DNA of 64,000 nt, taken from NCBI RefSeq assembly GCF_014529535.1, contig NW_023503371.1, forward strand, positions 310,001 to 374,000. Direction: 5' to 3'. Each line of letters starts with the position of its first letter. The first letter of the stretch is position 1. This document shows positions 37,906 to 50,100 of this stretch, in pieces. The position numbers and the translations under genes are program-made. This stretch comes from Bradysia coprophila. Lineage: Eukaryota; Arthropoda; Insecta; Diptera; Sciaridae. The notes below the pieces were generated by a model. It had not been told where the DNA came from. It made no database searches and worked only from the letters and a program-made list of their open reading frames with translations.

Positions 37906-40900
37906 AATTCACATAGAATCGTAACTTATAATGTCTCTCCCAACCTTGCAGAGTTATGATTATTGTAATTTACATGCTCAAAGTGGCGAGGTCGAAAGTA
38001 GTCAAATGTAATGAAATATTTTCGCTACAACACTCATGTAAAAAAGACCAACTCAGAGCTTTTCGGTGTAATGCGTTGATGTAGAGATGGTGTTTTTACT
38101 TCAACCGGTAATGTCCAATCTATTATCAAAATAGGCCACTTTTAGTAAATTTTAACTTTTGATCTTGGAATAGTTATATCGGTCCGAATCTGACAATTGA
38201 TATAACAATTCGACTCTGCAGCAATAAAATTTTATGATGGAGTCACACTGTCAATCGGCTAATTTTGTGGATCGCATTTGCTGAATCGATGTTTTTGTGG
38301 AGCCAGGATGAAAATAAAATCGGGATAAAATTGTTGAAAGGAAAGAAGAATAAAATGGTAAAAGGTTTTTTGTATTGCTTATTATTCAGTATAAGTATTT
38401 TTGTTTGTTTGTTTGTTGTTTGTTGCAATAATTTCACTCTAAGGTAAAATCTACAAAGAAATGTAAAGATTTTCAAATTTTGACTGGGAATTTTCATTGT
38501 TTGAATACACATTTTAATAATGTACATTTAATATGTATCGTATTTTCTTTTTAAGATATAATTTTTTGTTTTTTTTTTCTTTCATTTATTTGTGGTTGAT
38601 GTATAAATATAATTTTTTTCATTTCATTTCATTTCTTCATTATTTTTATTTAATCGCCAAAAATAAAAAGCATTTTTGTCGTGTGTAATCATTAAATTTT
38701 TTCTTTTCTTCTTTTTTTTTTTCAATTGTATAATATATTATTCAATAAAATAATGGCAATATGGAGTATCTATTAATTTAAATTTAAATTTAATTTTTTT
38801 TCTTTGTACATGTCTACTGGGTCATAATTTGTAAAAATTATCGAAAAATTCTATCACAATACCGCAATATTTTTCTTTTTCTTTTTAATAAATTTTTAGT
38901 TTTAAATTCAATTTTCTGAATTTAAAATGTTCCAAGGAGCATAATCTGTATTGTGTAAATATAAAAATGGATATATTTCTGTTAATTGGTTTTTTTTCCT
39001 CTTTATTTTTCATTCTTTTTGCGTCTAATAATTTTGTTTTTGACTTGTAATTGCAATGGTTTCAATTTTTAAAACTTTCGGTTTTCCTATTTTTTGTGTT
39101 TATGTTTGTCATTAAGTTTGTGATCGAAAATCGTTTCTTAGTTTTAATCCAGGGATAAATAAAAAAATATTTTGATTAGCATCGAGTAACAGATGAAAAT
39201 TGGGTGTGGGTTTCTATTTGTTCACCAAAAAAAGTGTGTATGACAAATGCATTTTCAAAAATCTAATTACCTTCCTGTACGTTTACATATTCGATAGCTC
39301 ATGTCTCAATACTTGTATAGCTGGCAAATTTCTTTGAATAACTCAATCACGACTGTGCACAGTGATCCCATATGGGGTTCAGACTTTTGAAAACTATGCT
39401 AAAATCTAAACGAGCTTATCAGAAGAAAGAAATTATTGGTGGAAACTGGTCAAGTTTGACGACCTAATTTGGTTTCTGCCCATTGCATTTTTGAGTCTTT
39501 TTTCCATGCTGTTTTTCTGACTAAAAGACACATCACTATAATCCACAAAAATAATTAAATGTTTGCCATATGAGCATAGTGGAAGCTCCTTCTCGTCTTC
39601 AATGTGACATTTAATTCAACATTCAATTTTGATCTTAGATTTTATCAAATGCATTGATCGCGCTTGTCATGCAGGTGTATTTTATTCTCTCGTGTGTGTT
39701 GCTGTTTCTTTGTTATTTTAATGTGTAAATGTGCTGATAAAACTTTTAACTTTTTTTTTGTTTTTAAAAGTAAATGCTGGTTCTTCTTAAGATATTTTTA
39801 ATTTTACATTGTCAATCGATCTGTCTTCTCTTTTCTCTAATGTTGTGTGTTCTTTTCTGTTTGAATAAATTATTTGGTAAATAGTGAGCATATATACACA
39901 TAAAAATGTTTCTATTCAACTATCACTTTTTCGGTGAATCTATTAAACTTTTGGTTTTCTTTTTAACGTTTGTTTTACCTTCCTTTTATCAATTTCTTTG
40001 TTTTTTCTTTGATTTCGTTTTGACACAAGGACAAACAAATTTCTCCTCCATTTTGCTTCTAACGGTGCTTTTTTGCAATAATTTTTGTATTTTCGTCAAT
40101 AAATTTGGTTATTTAATAACTGTCCGAAGAACTGTAATCTGACATTCTCATACTTGGACTCGTAAATTAACTCTAAATCCGGAAAACATCGCAACTTCTA
40201 GCAGACGATCAGATTAAAGTTCTTGTGACAAATTCGAAGTTTTTTTTTTGATTTTTGTTTGTCGCTTTGTAACAATTGCTAAATTCTTGTGAATGAAAAA
40301 TTTCGGAAAGGAGAAAGTCTTGCTGCATGAATTCCTTTCGTTTTATTTGTTCAAGTATTGTTTGTTAAAAACAAACCTATTTTCGTAAGCAATTTTTTTT
40401 GTTTTATTTTTATTAATTTTTTTTTTAAATAGAAAAACCTTCACATTGTAGTTTTCTAATATATTGTATAATACGTGATAAAAAAGAGAATATATTTTCA
40501 TGTGTCACATAATAATAATAGATTCTATAGGCTGTTCATTTCGCTTTATTGGATTAAAAAAATAAAAATTATAATTTGCGTCACATGTGGATTAATATAT
40601 TCGAAAATCGATTTTTTTTTCTTTAAGTATTCTGCATAAAATTCAATACAATTTTGATTCTATAAAAATTCAGGAAAAATATTGCTTCTTGTCGTTTTAA
40701 TTAAAAAAAAAATGGTTGGTTTTGGGGTTGTTTTTTTTTGTTTATATAAATTGTTCATACACAGGACATAATCAACAAGGTGTAATTACCTACTTTTTTG
40801 CACATTTTCAACATATATTTCTTCTTTCGTTTATTGTTTGGTTGTTTTTTTTTCTTGTTTGAATTCTATACGGTTTCATGTTTTCTTTTTTTTCACCACT

Positions 40901-43900
40901 CTGATTCATTGATGAATTTATACAATTCGCTTTTTGTTCAAAAATAGAAAACAACTTTTAAAAAAAAATATTTTAAATGCTAAGACAAAATAAAGAGTTA
41001 AAGACAAAAAATAAATAAATAAAATTATGGCACTTTCAGTATTTAAATGATTTTTTTTTCTTTTTATTCGAAAACTTAATTTTTTTCTCGAAGTTTTTTG
41101 TTTGTTTAATTTTTTTTGCTACAGTTTTCAGTTTTGTTAATGAAAAAGTTAACAAAAATTTTGGCAAATAGAAAATCAATTAAATTGAAGCAAATTATGA
41201 TGGTAATAAACGTTGAATATTCTTTCAAATATCTTTTTTTTTGCTTTTTTTTCTTTTTTTATTTGATATGTTAAAAGTTAAAAAACAATCTTTTTGTTTA
41301 AATAAAAAAAAAATCAATTTTAAAAACTAAAAATCTAATAAAAAAAAACTTATGACCTAATGGAATAAAGAATTGGTTCTAATGAAGTATAACTATGTTC
41401 AAGGCGACTAAATGTTTCAACAACAATCACCAAAAAAAAAATATAGAAATAAAAAAGCGTTTGGGGATATGTTAAAATAAAGAACGAAATGTAATAATCA
41501 CACCATAATAATTCTATATAATAATAAAAAATGACTTAAGATAATAATAATAATAAAAAAAAAAATAGGAGAAGTGTGTGTACAATATTACAATAAACCA
41601 ATCCTTATGTAAACGAAACAAAAAAAGGGAAATTGTAATGAACAACAAATTTCTATAAAAAAAACCTGAGAAGATAACTAAGTCTAAAACTAACGAAAAA
41701 AATCTACAAAAATAAATTTGTCCGAGAAAGAATTGAAAAATAAAATCCTATTCCTAATTTTCTATCGTGAGCCGGAATTCATAAAATGACGAACACTGTA
41801 ACCACAAGCCACATATTGATTTGAAGGACTGAATCACAATACAGAGAAAGAAAAAAAAAATGATTTTTTCTTACTATGGATATGTACAAGATTTTCTTCT
41901 TTGTATGAATCAAAGCATCAAGTATATTATACAGCTTTGACTATATCAATTTAAAATAAAATACGAAACCATTGTTTTGCTTGGCTGTGAATTAATATCC
42001 GACATTGTTATAAATAGGCGGTGTTAAACGGTTCGTTTCCCATCGAGATTCTATTCTATTCATTTTTTTAATATCCTCCGTTCACGCTACCGACAGAATA
42101 TTAAAGATTTCTTTTTTCTCTCACTAACTTTGGTAAATACGTTGTCGTAAATATTCATTTGGATTACTGTGTATAATAAACTAATCCCTAAAGTAAATTG
42201 TTAACGGAACCGATTCGAATAACGTATACTATGGATGTCCGTTCTGTGTAAAGGGCTTACTTTAGGCAACTAGTTTACACATTCTTTAAACAATTTTTTT
42301 TATACAAATCACAGAGCTGGAACATGGATATTCTGAATAGTTGGCTAAATAGTTACAACACTAGAAAGGTTAGCCAGAGGGAAGGCTGATGCTGGTCAAT
42401 TGTTTAAATATATTAGAATCCTAGCAAACAACAAAAAATGAAAAATATATCTTCCGCTTCAGAGCGATTCATTTTTCCATTCAACAGCATTCAATTTGTA
42501 ATTTTAAAATGTAAAACAATATTGTCGAAATGTCTTGAGAGATACCGATTGTATAATATAATACGTTGTCTCCGATCAATGTAAATTTGTTGGATTGTTG
42601 GAATATAGACGGACAAAAAAAAAGCGATGTCTCGCTTCGAAAAAAAATTGTAAGATAAAATTTTGGCCTTCGATGATGGTGATACTTGTAAAAGCAGGTA
42701 AATAAATTCTTTGAAAAAAAAATATAATTTTCTTTGATGAGAAATAACACACCGTTAATGAACACAAAATATTGACGTTTTTTTTCTTTCTTTTTGCTTT
42801 TTGTTTTCTCTACCACCGGGAACACAATTTCTAATAGTTACGATATTCACATTACGATTAAAACTGATTCTATTCTAATTTAAAAAAAAATATTCACTGG
42901 CTCCTATAGAGTTTCCTAAGATAGTCGCGGTTTAGTGGGATGCACGAATTGTCACACGAAGTAGTTTTTACTTTATTTTATTTCCAAACAGAATTAAACA
43001 AAAAAGATTTCAGCGAATTGCACACTACCGAATGTTTTACGAACGATTTTTTTTTTGTAAACGGAAGTGCACATTGTAATCGCATAAAAAATGGCTTGAA
43101 TTATTATACAAATAAAATCATTCGCGAACAATAATGCAGGCAAGTTTGAAATTCTTAATTTACAAATTCCTGACTATGTATTCAACACTACGATCTAAAG
43201 TTAAAAAATAAACAAAAAAGATTTCACAACACAAATAATTAAAAAAGAAATAAAAGTAAGTAAATTAATTAACAAAAATTTAAATTTAAATAATAAAAAA
43301 AAAACAGGGATCAAGTGTGTAGAGGTACTCTTATTTACTATATCGACTAATATATAACTAAATTAACGACTCTAAAAAAAGCCTTTTTTTAAATAAAAAC
43401 TGAACAAAAAAAACAGGTTTTTCTAAATGAACAAAATTTGTGCAATTTTTTTTTAGAAATTCGAACAAAAAAATCATCATCGAACTTAAGAATTATATTT
43501 AACAATTAAAAAAACCTTTCAAGGAACTTTAATTATTATCAGAGATAATAGGTAGATTTAAATTTTTTTTTTTCATTATTTGCTTCTTGGATAATATATT
43601 ATAACTTTTGTAAAATTTGGATTTGATCCATTTTTTTGTTTTGTTTTTTTATGAGTTTTTTTTCCTTTCTTTATTTTTCACTATTTTCAAATAATTTTTA
43701 CTTTGTAGCATTTCTTCTTCTTGTTTTCTTTTAATTATTTTTCATCTTCTCATCATCTTTTTCTTCTTCTTCATATAATTAATAAATTGTAATAATAATA
43801 AAAAGCTTTATTTTTATCAATAAATACTACTAAATCGTATGTATATGTAAATTTAAGGCAAAAAATATCATCAAATATACCTTTGGATTGTTTTCTTCAA

Positions 43901-46900
43901 TATTCTTACTTATCATTTTTTTCGTATTTTTTTGCTTTTTTTTCTCTTCATCTTCTTCTTCTTCTTTCTCCCCACCATCTTCTTCATTTTTCATCAAATA
44001 TATTTTACATTTTTTAATAATTAATCTTTACCCTAAATGCAAAGTGTTTTTTTACTTGTTTTGAATTCACTTGTAAACAAATTTCAGAAAAAAAAGAAAA
44101 AAAAAATAATTCAAATAAATTCATATATACGGAACGTGTATAATTTAAAAAAAAAATCGTTTTTTTGTTTTGTTTTCTTTTTTTTTCGTTTAAGAACTAA
44201 TAAAAAATAAAAACCACAAAATTCACAAATATATCCATAACAGAAATAAAATAAACAAAAAAGTTTCTTCCTTTTGTTAATAATTTAAACTATCAGTACA
44301 GAACCATAACTAAATTTCTTTTTTCGATTTTTTTTTTGATAAATTGATTAATTTTTGAAGTTAAAGTTAAAATGAAAACGTTTTTTTTTCTGATGTAAAA
44401 TCACTAGAATAATTCCTTGTTTGGGATATTGCTATTTTAACGAGTCAGACGTCGATAACAAGTGCTATACATGAATAATCAAAAGCATAAAACAAACGTG
44501 TTGCCCTAGCGAATTATGACAAAAATGAAAGTGACATTTTATTCCCGCTGTTGTCACAAATCATTCTTTTCGATCGTGTAGATGTAGAAAGATGCAATAA
44601 TATTTATCATTTTTCTTATAATTCGCTTATACGACACGTCCCCTTTCTACATTTAACTATTCATAGATTATAATCCCACTAGTCAAAGTAGCAATGTCCT
44701 AAATGAGTTTACATCACGCAGCTCGCAAATGTCATCAGGTAATGAATCCATTTCCGTACGGTGTTGCGAGTAAAACATTATTAAATGAGCAATCAGTGTG
44801 CTGCAATGAAAGTGTAACTCTACGTTTGTGGGTGCGTTGATTTGAAATAATTTATTTTCGATAATTACGTTGTACAGGTTGGTTAAAGGGTGCAACCGCA
44901 ACAATGACTACAATGACTCAGATAAGTCTTTTTGATTAATTTTTCAATTTTATCACTCGAACGAACAGAACCATATAGCTAGTATCAATTTTGTTTGCTC
45001 TTATACTGTGACTTCGAAGATGAGGTAACAGCAATATTTAAACATATTTATTAGCACATCTGAATCTAACTCAGTTTTCAACTGCTAAGACTAAAAACCG
45101 ATTAAACAACTTCAGTTTGGGCAACTTAGATTCGAATCATTTCAGGTTACTTGTAAATCATACGGTTTGATCTAAATCTGACCTGTGAGAAACCTTACTC
45201 GTAACTCCAAAATAAATCGAAAAGAAACGAAAATTCTGCTGCCAGTTTATCCTCTAAACGAACGTAATTCATGCCATAAGTGCGTCAAAAATGTAAACAT
45301 TTTTAACTGACAGTTTACGCTGACGTCATACAACAAATATCAAAACATGGGCGTTAAAGTAGTCCACTATGCGTTAAAGTTCGATACATACGTCACAGTT
45401 ACGGCGTGAATGTGATTGCTATTATAGTTAAGTTAGCTGCAAGTACATTATCACCTTTGTGGGCTAACATCTCATTTTTGTTTGAAGCGATCACAATATG
45501 GTAATTGCAAACGGTGTTATGAGTCATATTCTGTTACAGAAATTTCATGCATGACAGCGCTGCAGATAAAAAACCGTCTTACAGTTTAAACACACTAAAA
45601 CGGTTTTGGGTTTTGTAGTGTCAACCGGATGACTGTACAACGTAATCACCGAAAATATGTTGCTGGTTCAACGCCTATAAGTAGACTGTACATTTCAGCG
45701 TGTAGTACTCAATGTTCTTAAAAAAGAAAATGTTTAACTCTCACTGGTTCACTGGATAAATGAATTAATTAATTTAAACAAAAAAAAGTTAATCCAAACC
45801 GAATTAATTAAATTAATTAAATTTTTTGTTGTTGCTTTTCTTTTCTTCTTTTGATGTAATGAAAAATTAATTATGGCTGAATTATTTGGCATTGTTATCA
45901 AACAAAATTCTTTAGACTTTTTTCTTTACATTTTTTTAGGAATAATTTTTTCTCTTTCTAATTAATAAGCGCGGACCATGAAAATTAAGAGGTAATTTTG
46001 TCGATGTTATTTTGTTTTTTGATGTATCAATAATCGCGCGTTTTAGATATTAGCGAAACCGATAATATCTCGCACAAAAAAAAACGATAAATCACCCTTT
46101 TTTTGTTATTCAAGGAGAAACAAAAGAAATGAATGGAACGAACAAAGAAATTATTCATTATATCGAGTCCATTACTTTCATTTCATTTCTAATTTCTAAT
46201 GCAAAAACTAAATCTAGTAAATAAGCGTTTTTTTTCATGTAAAGTAATTTTTCATCTTCTTTAAATTACCACAAACCTCATTGATTCGTAAAACTAAATT
46301 TGGCTAATCGACAAAAACAAAAACAAAAATTGGAAAAAAATTAACCGAAAAATGTTTTTTAATAAAAGTTGTTAAAGAAACAAAATCCACTCCGTTCGGT
46401 TGTATGACTTTCATATTTCAACAATTTCAGTATTTTATCTGGGTTAGTATGAAGAGGAAAAATTCAATTTTTCGTTTTTGTTTTATTTCTTCTTGTCTGT
46501 GTATATACAAAACTCACTCAAATATTACACAGTATAACTAGTAAACAAAATGGTTATTAATGGAGTAAACGAAGAAAATTCTAGACAACTTAAATCAAAA
46601 CAAAAGAGTTTAGAAATTGTTGTTGGAGTTACGTAAAGGTAAAAATAAAAAACAAAAAAAAAGTTAGAAACAAAATCAAAATTAACAAAATTAAGTGTTT
46701 CACGATAAAAATGTTTAAACAATATAAGGCAAAAAAAAGCTTTGTTTCACAAAACAATTGTTGTTGAAATTAAGGAATCGGTTACGATGTAAAATTCATA
46801 GTAAGGTTTTTCTTCTTCTTTTTTTTAAATATTAATCATTACTCAAATGTCTTAGTGAATTCGGTTGCTTAAATATGAAATACAAACCGGTTTTACAAGA

Positions 46901-47068
46901 GCCAATCAAATAAAGAAGCTCTCTATCTCGAATAAAAATTAGAAGAGAAAAAAAATAAGTAAAATAATTGTACAATATCTATACCACTAATACCTAACTA
47001 AGTGTATGTGTAAAGAGCGACGGGCCAATAACCCATCTTTGTAACCCTAAAAGTTAAAAAAAAAAACA

Positions 47069-47077
47069 GAGATCATT
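47069..47077 (-). promoter_or_regulatory. bantam-type miRNA seed match in the proximal mei-P26 3' UTR
   Basis: The plus strand reads GAGATCATT, identical to nucleotides 2-10 of the conserved insect miRNA bantam, so the mei-P26 mRNA (minus strand) carries its complement about 42 nt after the stop codon. This is a 7-mer-m8 site extended by two pairs; the base opposite nucleotide 1 is not A. bantam is a reported regulator of mei-P26 in Drosophila, which makes the site plausible, but a single match could be chance. Confidence 0.5.
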
Positions 47078-47118
47078 ATTTAACGACTTGGTTTCAAGAT
47101 TCTTGCTCTGGCTGTCAA

Positions 47119-50100
47119 TCACTGAATGTAGAGTGTGTTCAAAACTAACACATGATGATTGTTCTTGGCGAGCGTAACAATATAACCTTCAGAGGTTATT
47201 TTCAGACCACAACAGCGTGATACCTATTTGAATGTAAATTGCACATAAATAAATCAAACGAAACATCATCAATCAAAACGACGACGGGTCAGGACCTTAT
47301 TTCTCTTAATCTATATTTGCGAAAATCGCGAAAATTTGAGAAAATTCGTAAAAATATGTTCACGAATATAGGCACTGCTTAATTGGATTAAATAGCGACA
47401 GGGAAAACAACGAGAGGTGTGAGGCATGTTTTATATCCATTCATTCGTATAGAACCTACTGTCTGAACAAATTGGAATTAGATATTGATCAAATCGTCGG
47501 TAAGTTTAGATCAAGTAGTTGAAATAGATTAAATTGTCGGTAAAGTAGATCGGGTCGTCGAAAAAGTAGATAAAATACACGGCTTCAAAAACCTATGTTC
47601 CACGACTTTTATTTTTGAACACTAAAAGTGCCCCAACGAGGATACCCCTAGTGTATATCTCAGTCGACATGCCTAGTAGAAAATCCAAATTGGTGTTAAA
47701 AAGGTTACCAAATTAAGAATGAAATTGAAAAAAAAAACAATTTTTATTGGAATTCTAGCCCAGCCTGACAAGTTTAATTTTCGGATTTTCAACTTGACTG
47801 GCACGACGGCCCGTTCAACAAAAATTGAATCTTTCAATTTCATTCTTTATCTGGCAGCAATACCTTTAATACTTTATTTGGATTTTCTACGATAGGTGAC
47901 GACTGAGTTAAAGACTCAGAGTACCCTCGTCAGCGCCCTTCTAAGTCCCAAAAATAAAAGTCGTCGAACAAATGCGTTTCGTGTCGGGTAATCATTTGTC
48001 AAATATTTCAAACCGTGACCGTATGTAAGACTCCGGGTGCCTTGGAGCAGCAGTTTGATAGATTTTCCGTTAAATTAAAGGAAATGTATCGAACAACACG
48101 TTTTAGATAGAAGTTTCCCCATCGCCAAATCGTATTGCAATTATGCAATAAACTAAAATGAATACGTGCATGACCTATGTACATGTTGTACGGTTGTTAA
48201 AATATATAACCCAAAAAAGAAGCACGAAAAACTTGTAATCAAAATCAATTGTATTTACCTTTACATAGGGACATTCGAATTCCGATTGCAGGACACCGTC
48301 GCGCGAAAAGCATGCAACGTGAAAACGATTGCCATGTGAATCGCCGATTAATATATCACCAGCATCGGATATGTCAATGCCATTTGGAAAACATGTGATT
48401 TTTTCATGACCAATGCGATGTTGAAACGTACCGTTTTCGGTAAATACAGCCACGCAATGACCTTTGAAGTCGCAAACGTAGAAATCAGAACCTGAAATCG
48501 ATACAAAACATAAAATATGGATCAACTTAAAATTCATTTCACTTCATAAAGGCTGTCACGACATGTCAAAGTTGTGTATATTTCGGATGAGTCCATAAAA
48601 CGAAATAAGTGGAGAAAGAGATGAAAATGTACAAAGACTGGGCCGTTCAGAATTGTATAACACACAAGTTAAATGTTTTAGGGAACCACAACATTTTTTG
48701 TGAATGCTCGCACTCGTAGATTTTCAAATCGATTTAACTTCTGATATGTTCTATCGTAGACTGAAGTCTTATTCTTCGTGCTTCCTTGGAAACATAGACA
48801 AATGCTGATTCATTGCTTTTTGCTCAATGAAATCTTAGAGCTCATGCTCTAGTCGTCCATCTAAGTTGACTACTGTTGAGGAGACTATATTGAAGGCAAA
48901 TTTTTCCGAATTTTTCTATTAAAGTTGGGACATTTCGACCTTTTCGATGCAGAACGTTATTCTAAGCGAAAAAGTCGTTCTACGGTATGTCTGTAAAGTG
49001 TGTCATAATAATTACACCGCACCAGAGAAATGATAAGTTGATACGCCTGTGGTGAGTTAGAAGGAACATGTGAATGACAGTTGGTTCCTATGGGAGAGAA
49101 TGTGAGAGAATTGGTATGCAATTCTCTCACATTCTCTCCCATAGGAGCCACCTCTCATTCACATGTTCCTTCTATCTCGCCACAGGCGTACCAATTAATC
49201 GTTTCTCTGCACCGCCCTGCACCCCATTTTGTCAGCCGACGAAAACGTGACTGCGGCCATTTGTAGCAGCTATAAGAAAAGATTTGTTTGACCTGCTCTG
49301 TAGCTAGAACTATATGTTTGGTAATGTTTTAGATCAACAGAGTATCTTAAAACAATTTAAAAAGATCGTAAATGTAGCTTCGCCATTTCAAAGTTTTTTC
49401 ATGGGTGGCTGTACGTTTTGATGTTTAGATCAACTTATAAAAAAATGGTCGCATTTTACATGCATACCGTAGAACAATTTTTTGCTTAGAATAATGCGTT
49501 ACGCCGACTAAAAACAACTTGTCGGAATGACCCAACTTTATTATGAATGGATGTTGACTTTCGCTATATTCACGCCATTAGGTGCACTTCAAAATTTGAA
49601 TTTTAGGTCAATCACGGGATAAATAAATTAATTAAAATGAAACTCAACGCACTCTGATATGAGAGTATCGCGAATTAACCACACACAACACAGCGTTTCG
49701 ACTGGTTTTGACATTTTTAATGAATTTCCGCGGCCCTACAACGTCAATTCACTTAAATAGGCTGTGCCAAAAATGGCTCAAGAAACTAGTCATTCCCATA
49801 TCCCATTCATTAGCTACCGCCATCCGTTAAATGATGACAATTTCAAAAAATCTAAGTCACAATCAAATAACTTACCACTTATGGCGATATCTGATGGTTC
49901 ACGCATGTAGTCGCTGCAATCAAACCAACGAACTAGTTCACCATCCTCGGATATGATAAAAACGGTTGGTGAAACGCTATCAACTGCGACAATGTGTCCT
50001 TGATTTGTAACCGCCAAACCAGCCACTATGTCAATGTATCTAGAAATCATAAAAATGATGTTTTTCTCAATCGTTCAGCGTTTTGATCTCCGGCACACCA

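Larger units (their letters stand above)
26820..47118. other. 20-kb extremely AT-rich tract, possible extended 3' UTR of mei-P26
   Basis: The base composition changes near 26820 and stays very AT-rich, with long T-runs on the plus strand (A-rich on the mei-P26 RNA strand), almost to the mei-P26 stop codon at 47119. No open frame above about 120 codons is seen, and none looks coding. Stretches of ordinary complexity near 28.0-29.4, 32.2-33.1, 35.7-38.3 and 44.4-45.8 kb interrupt it, and some contain hairpin elements. Drosophila mei-P26 is known for a very long neural 3' UTR extension, so part or all of this tract may be transcribed as 3' UTR on the minus strand. It may equally be plain non-coding AT-rich DNA. 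AATAAA signals on the minus strand are too frequent by chance to place an end. Confidence 0.4.

Noticed and set aside
39906-40142. 78-codon hydrophobic frame that could be read as a small membrane protein
   Set aside because: It lies in the T-rich tract, where TTT, TTC and TTA codons automatically produce hydrophobic frames. Nothing else supports it.
26820-47118. Pumilio-type UGUANAUA motifs as evidence for 3' UTR function
   Set aside because: Five matches in 20 kb of such AT-rich DNA is about what chance predicts, so they do not support the 3' UTR idea.
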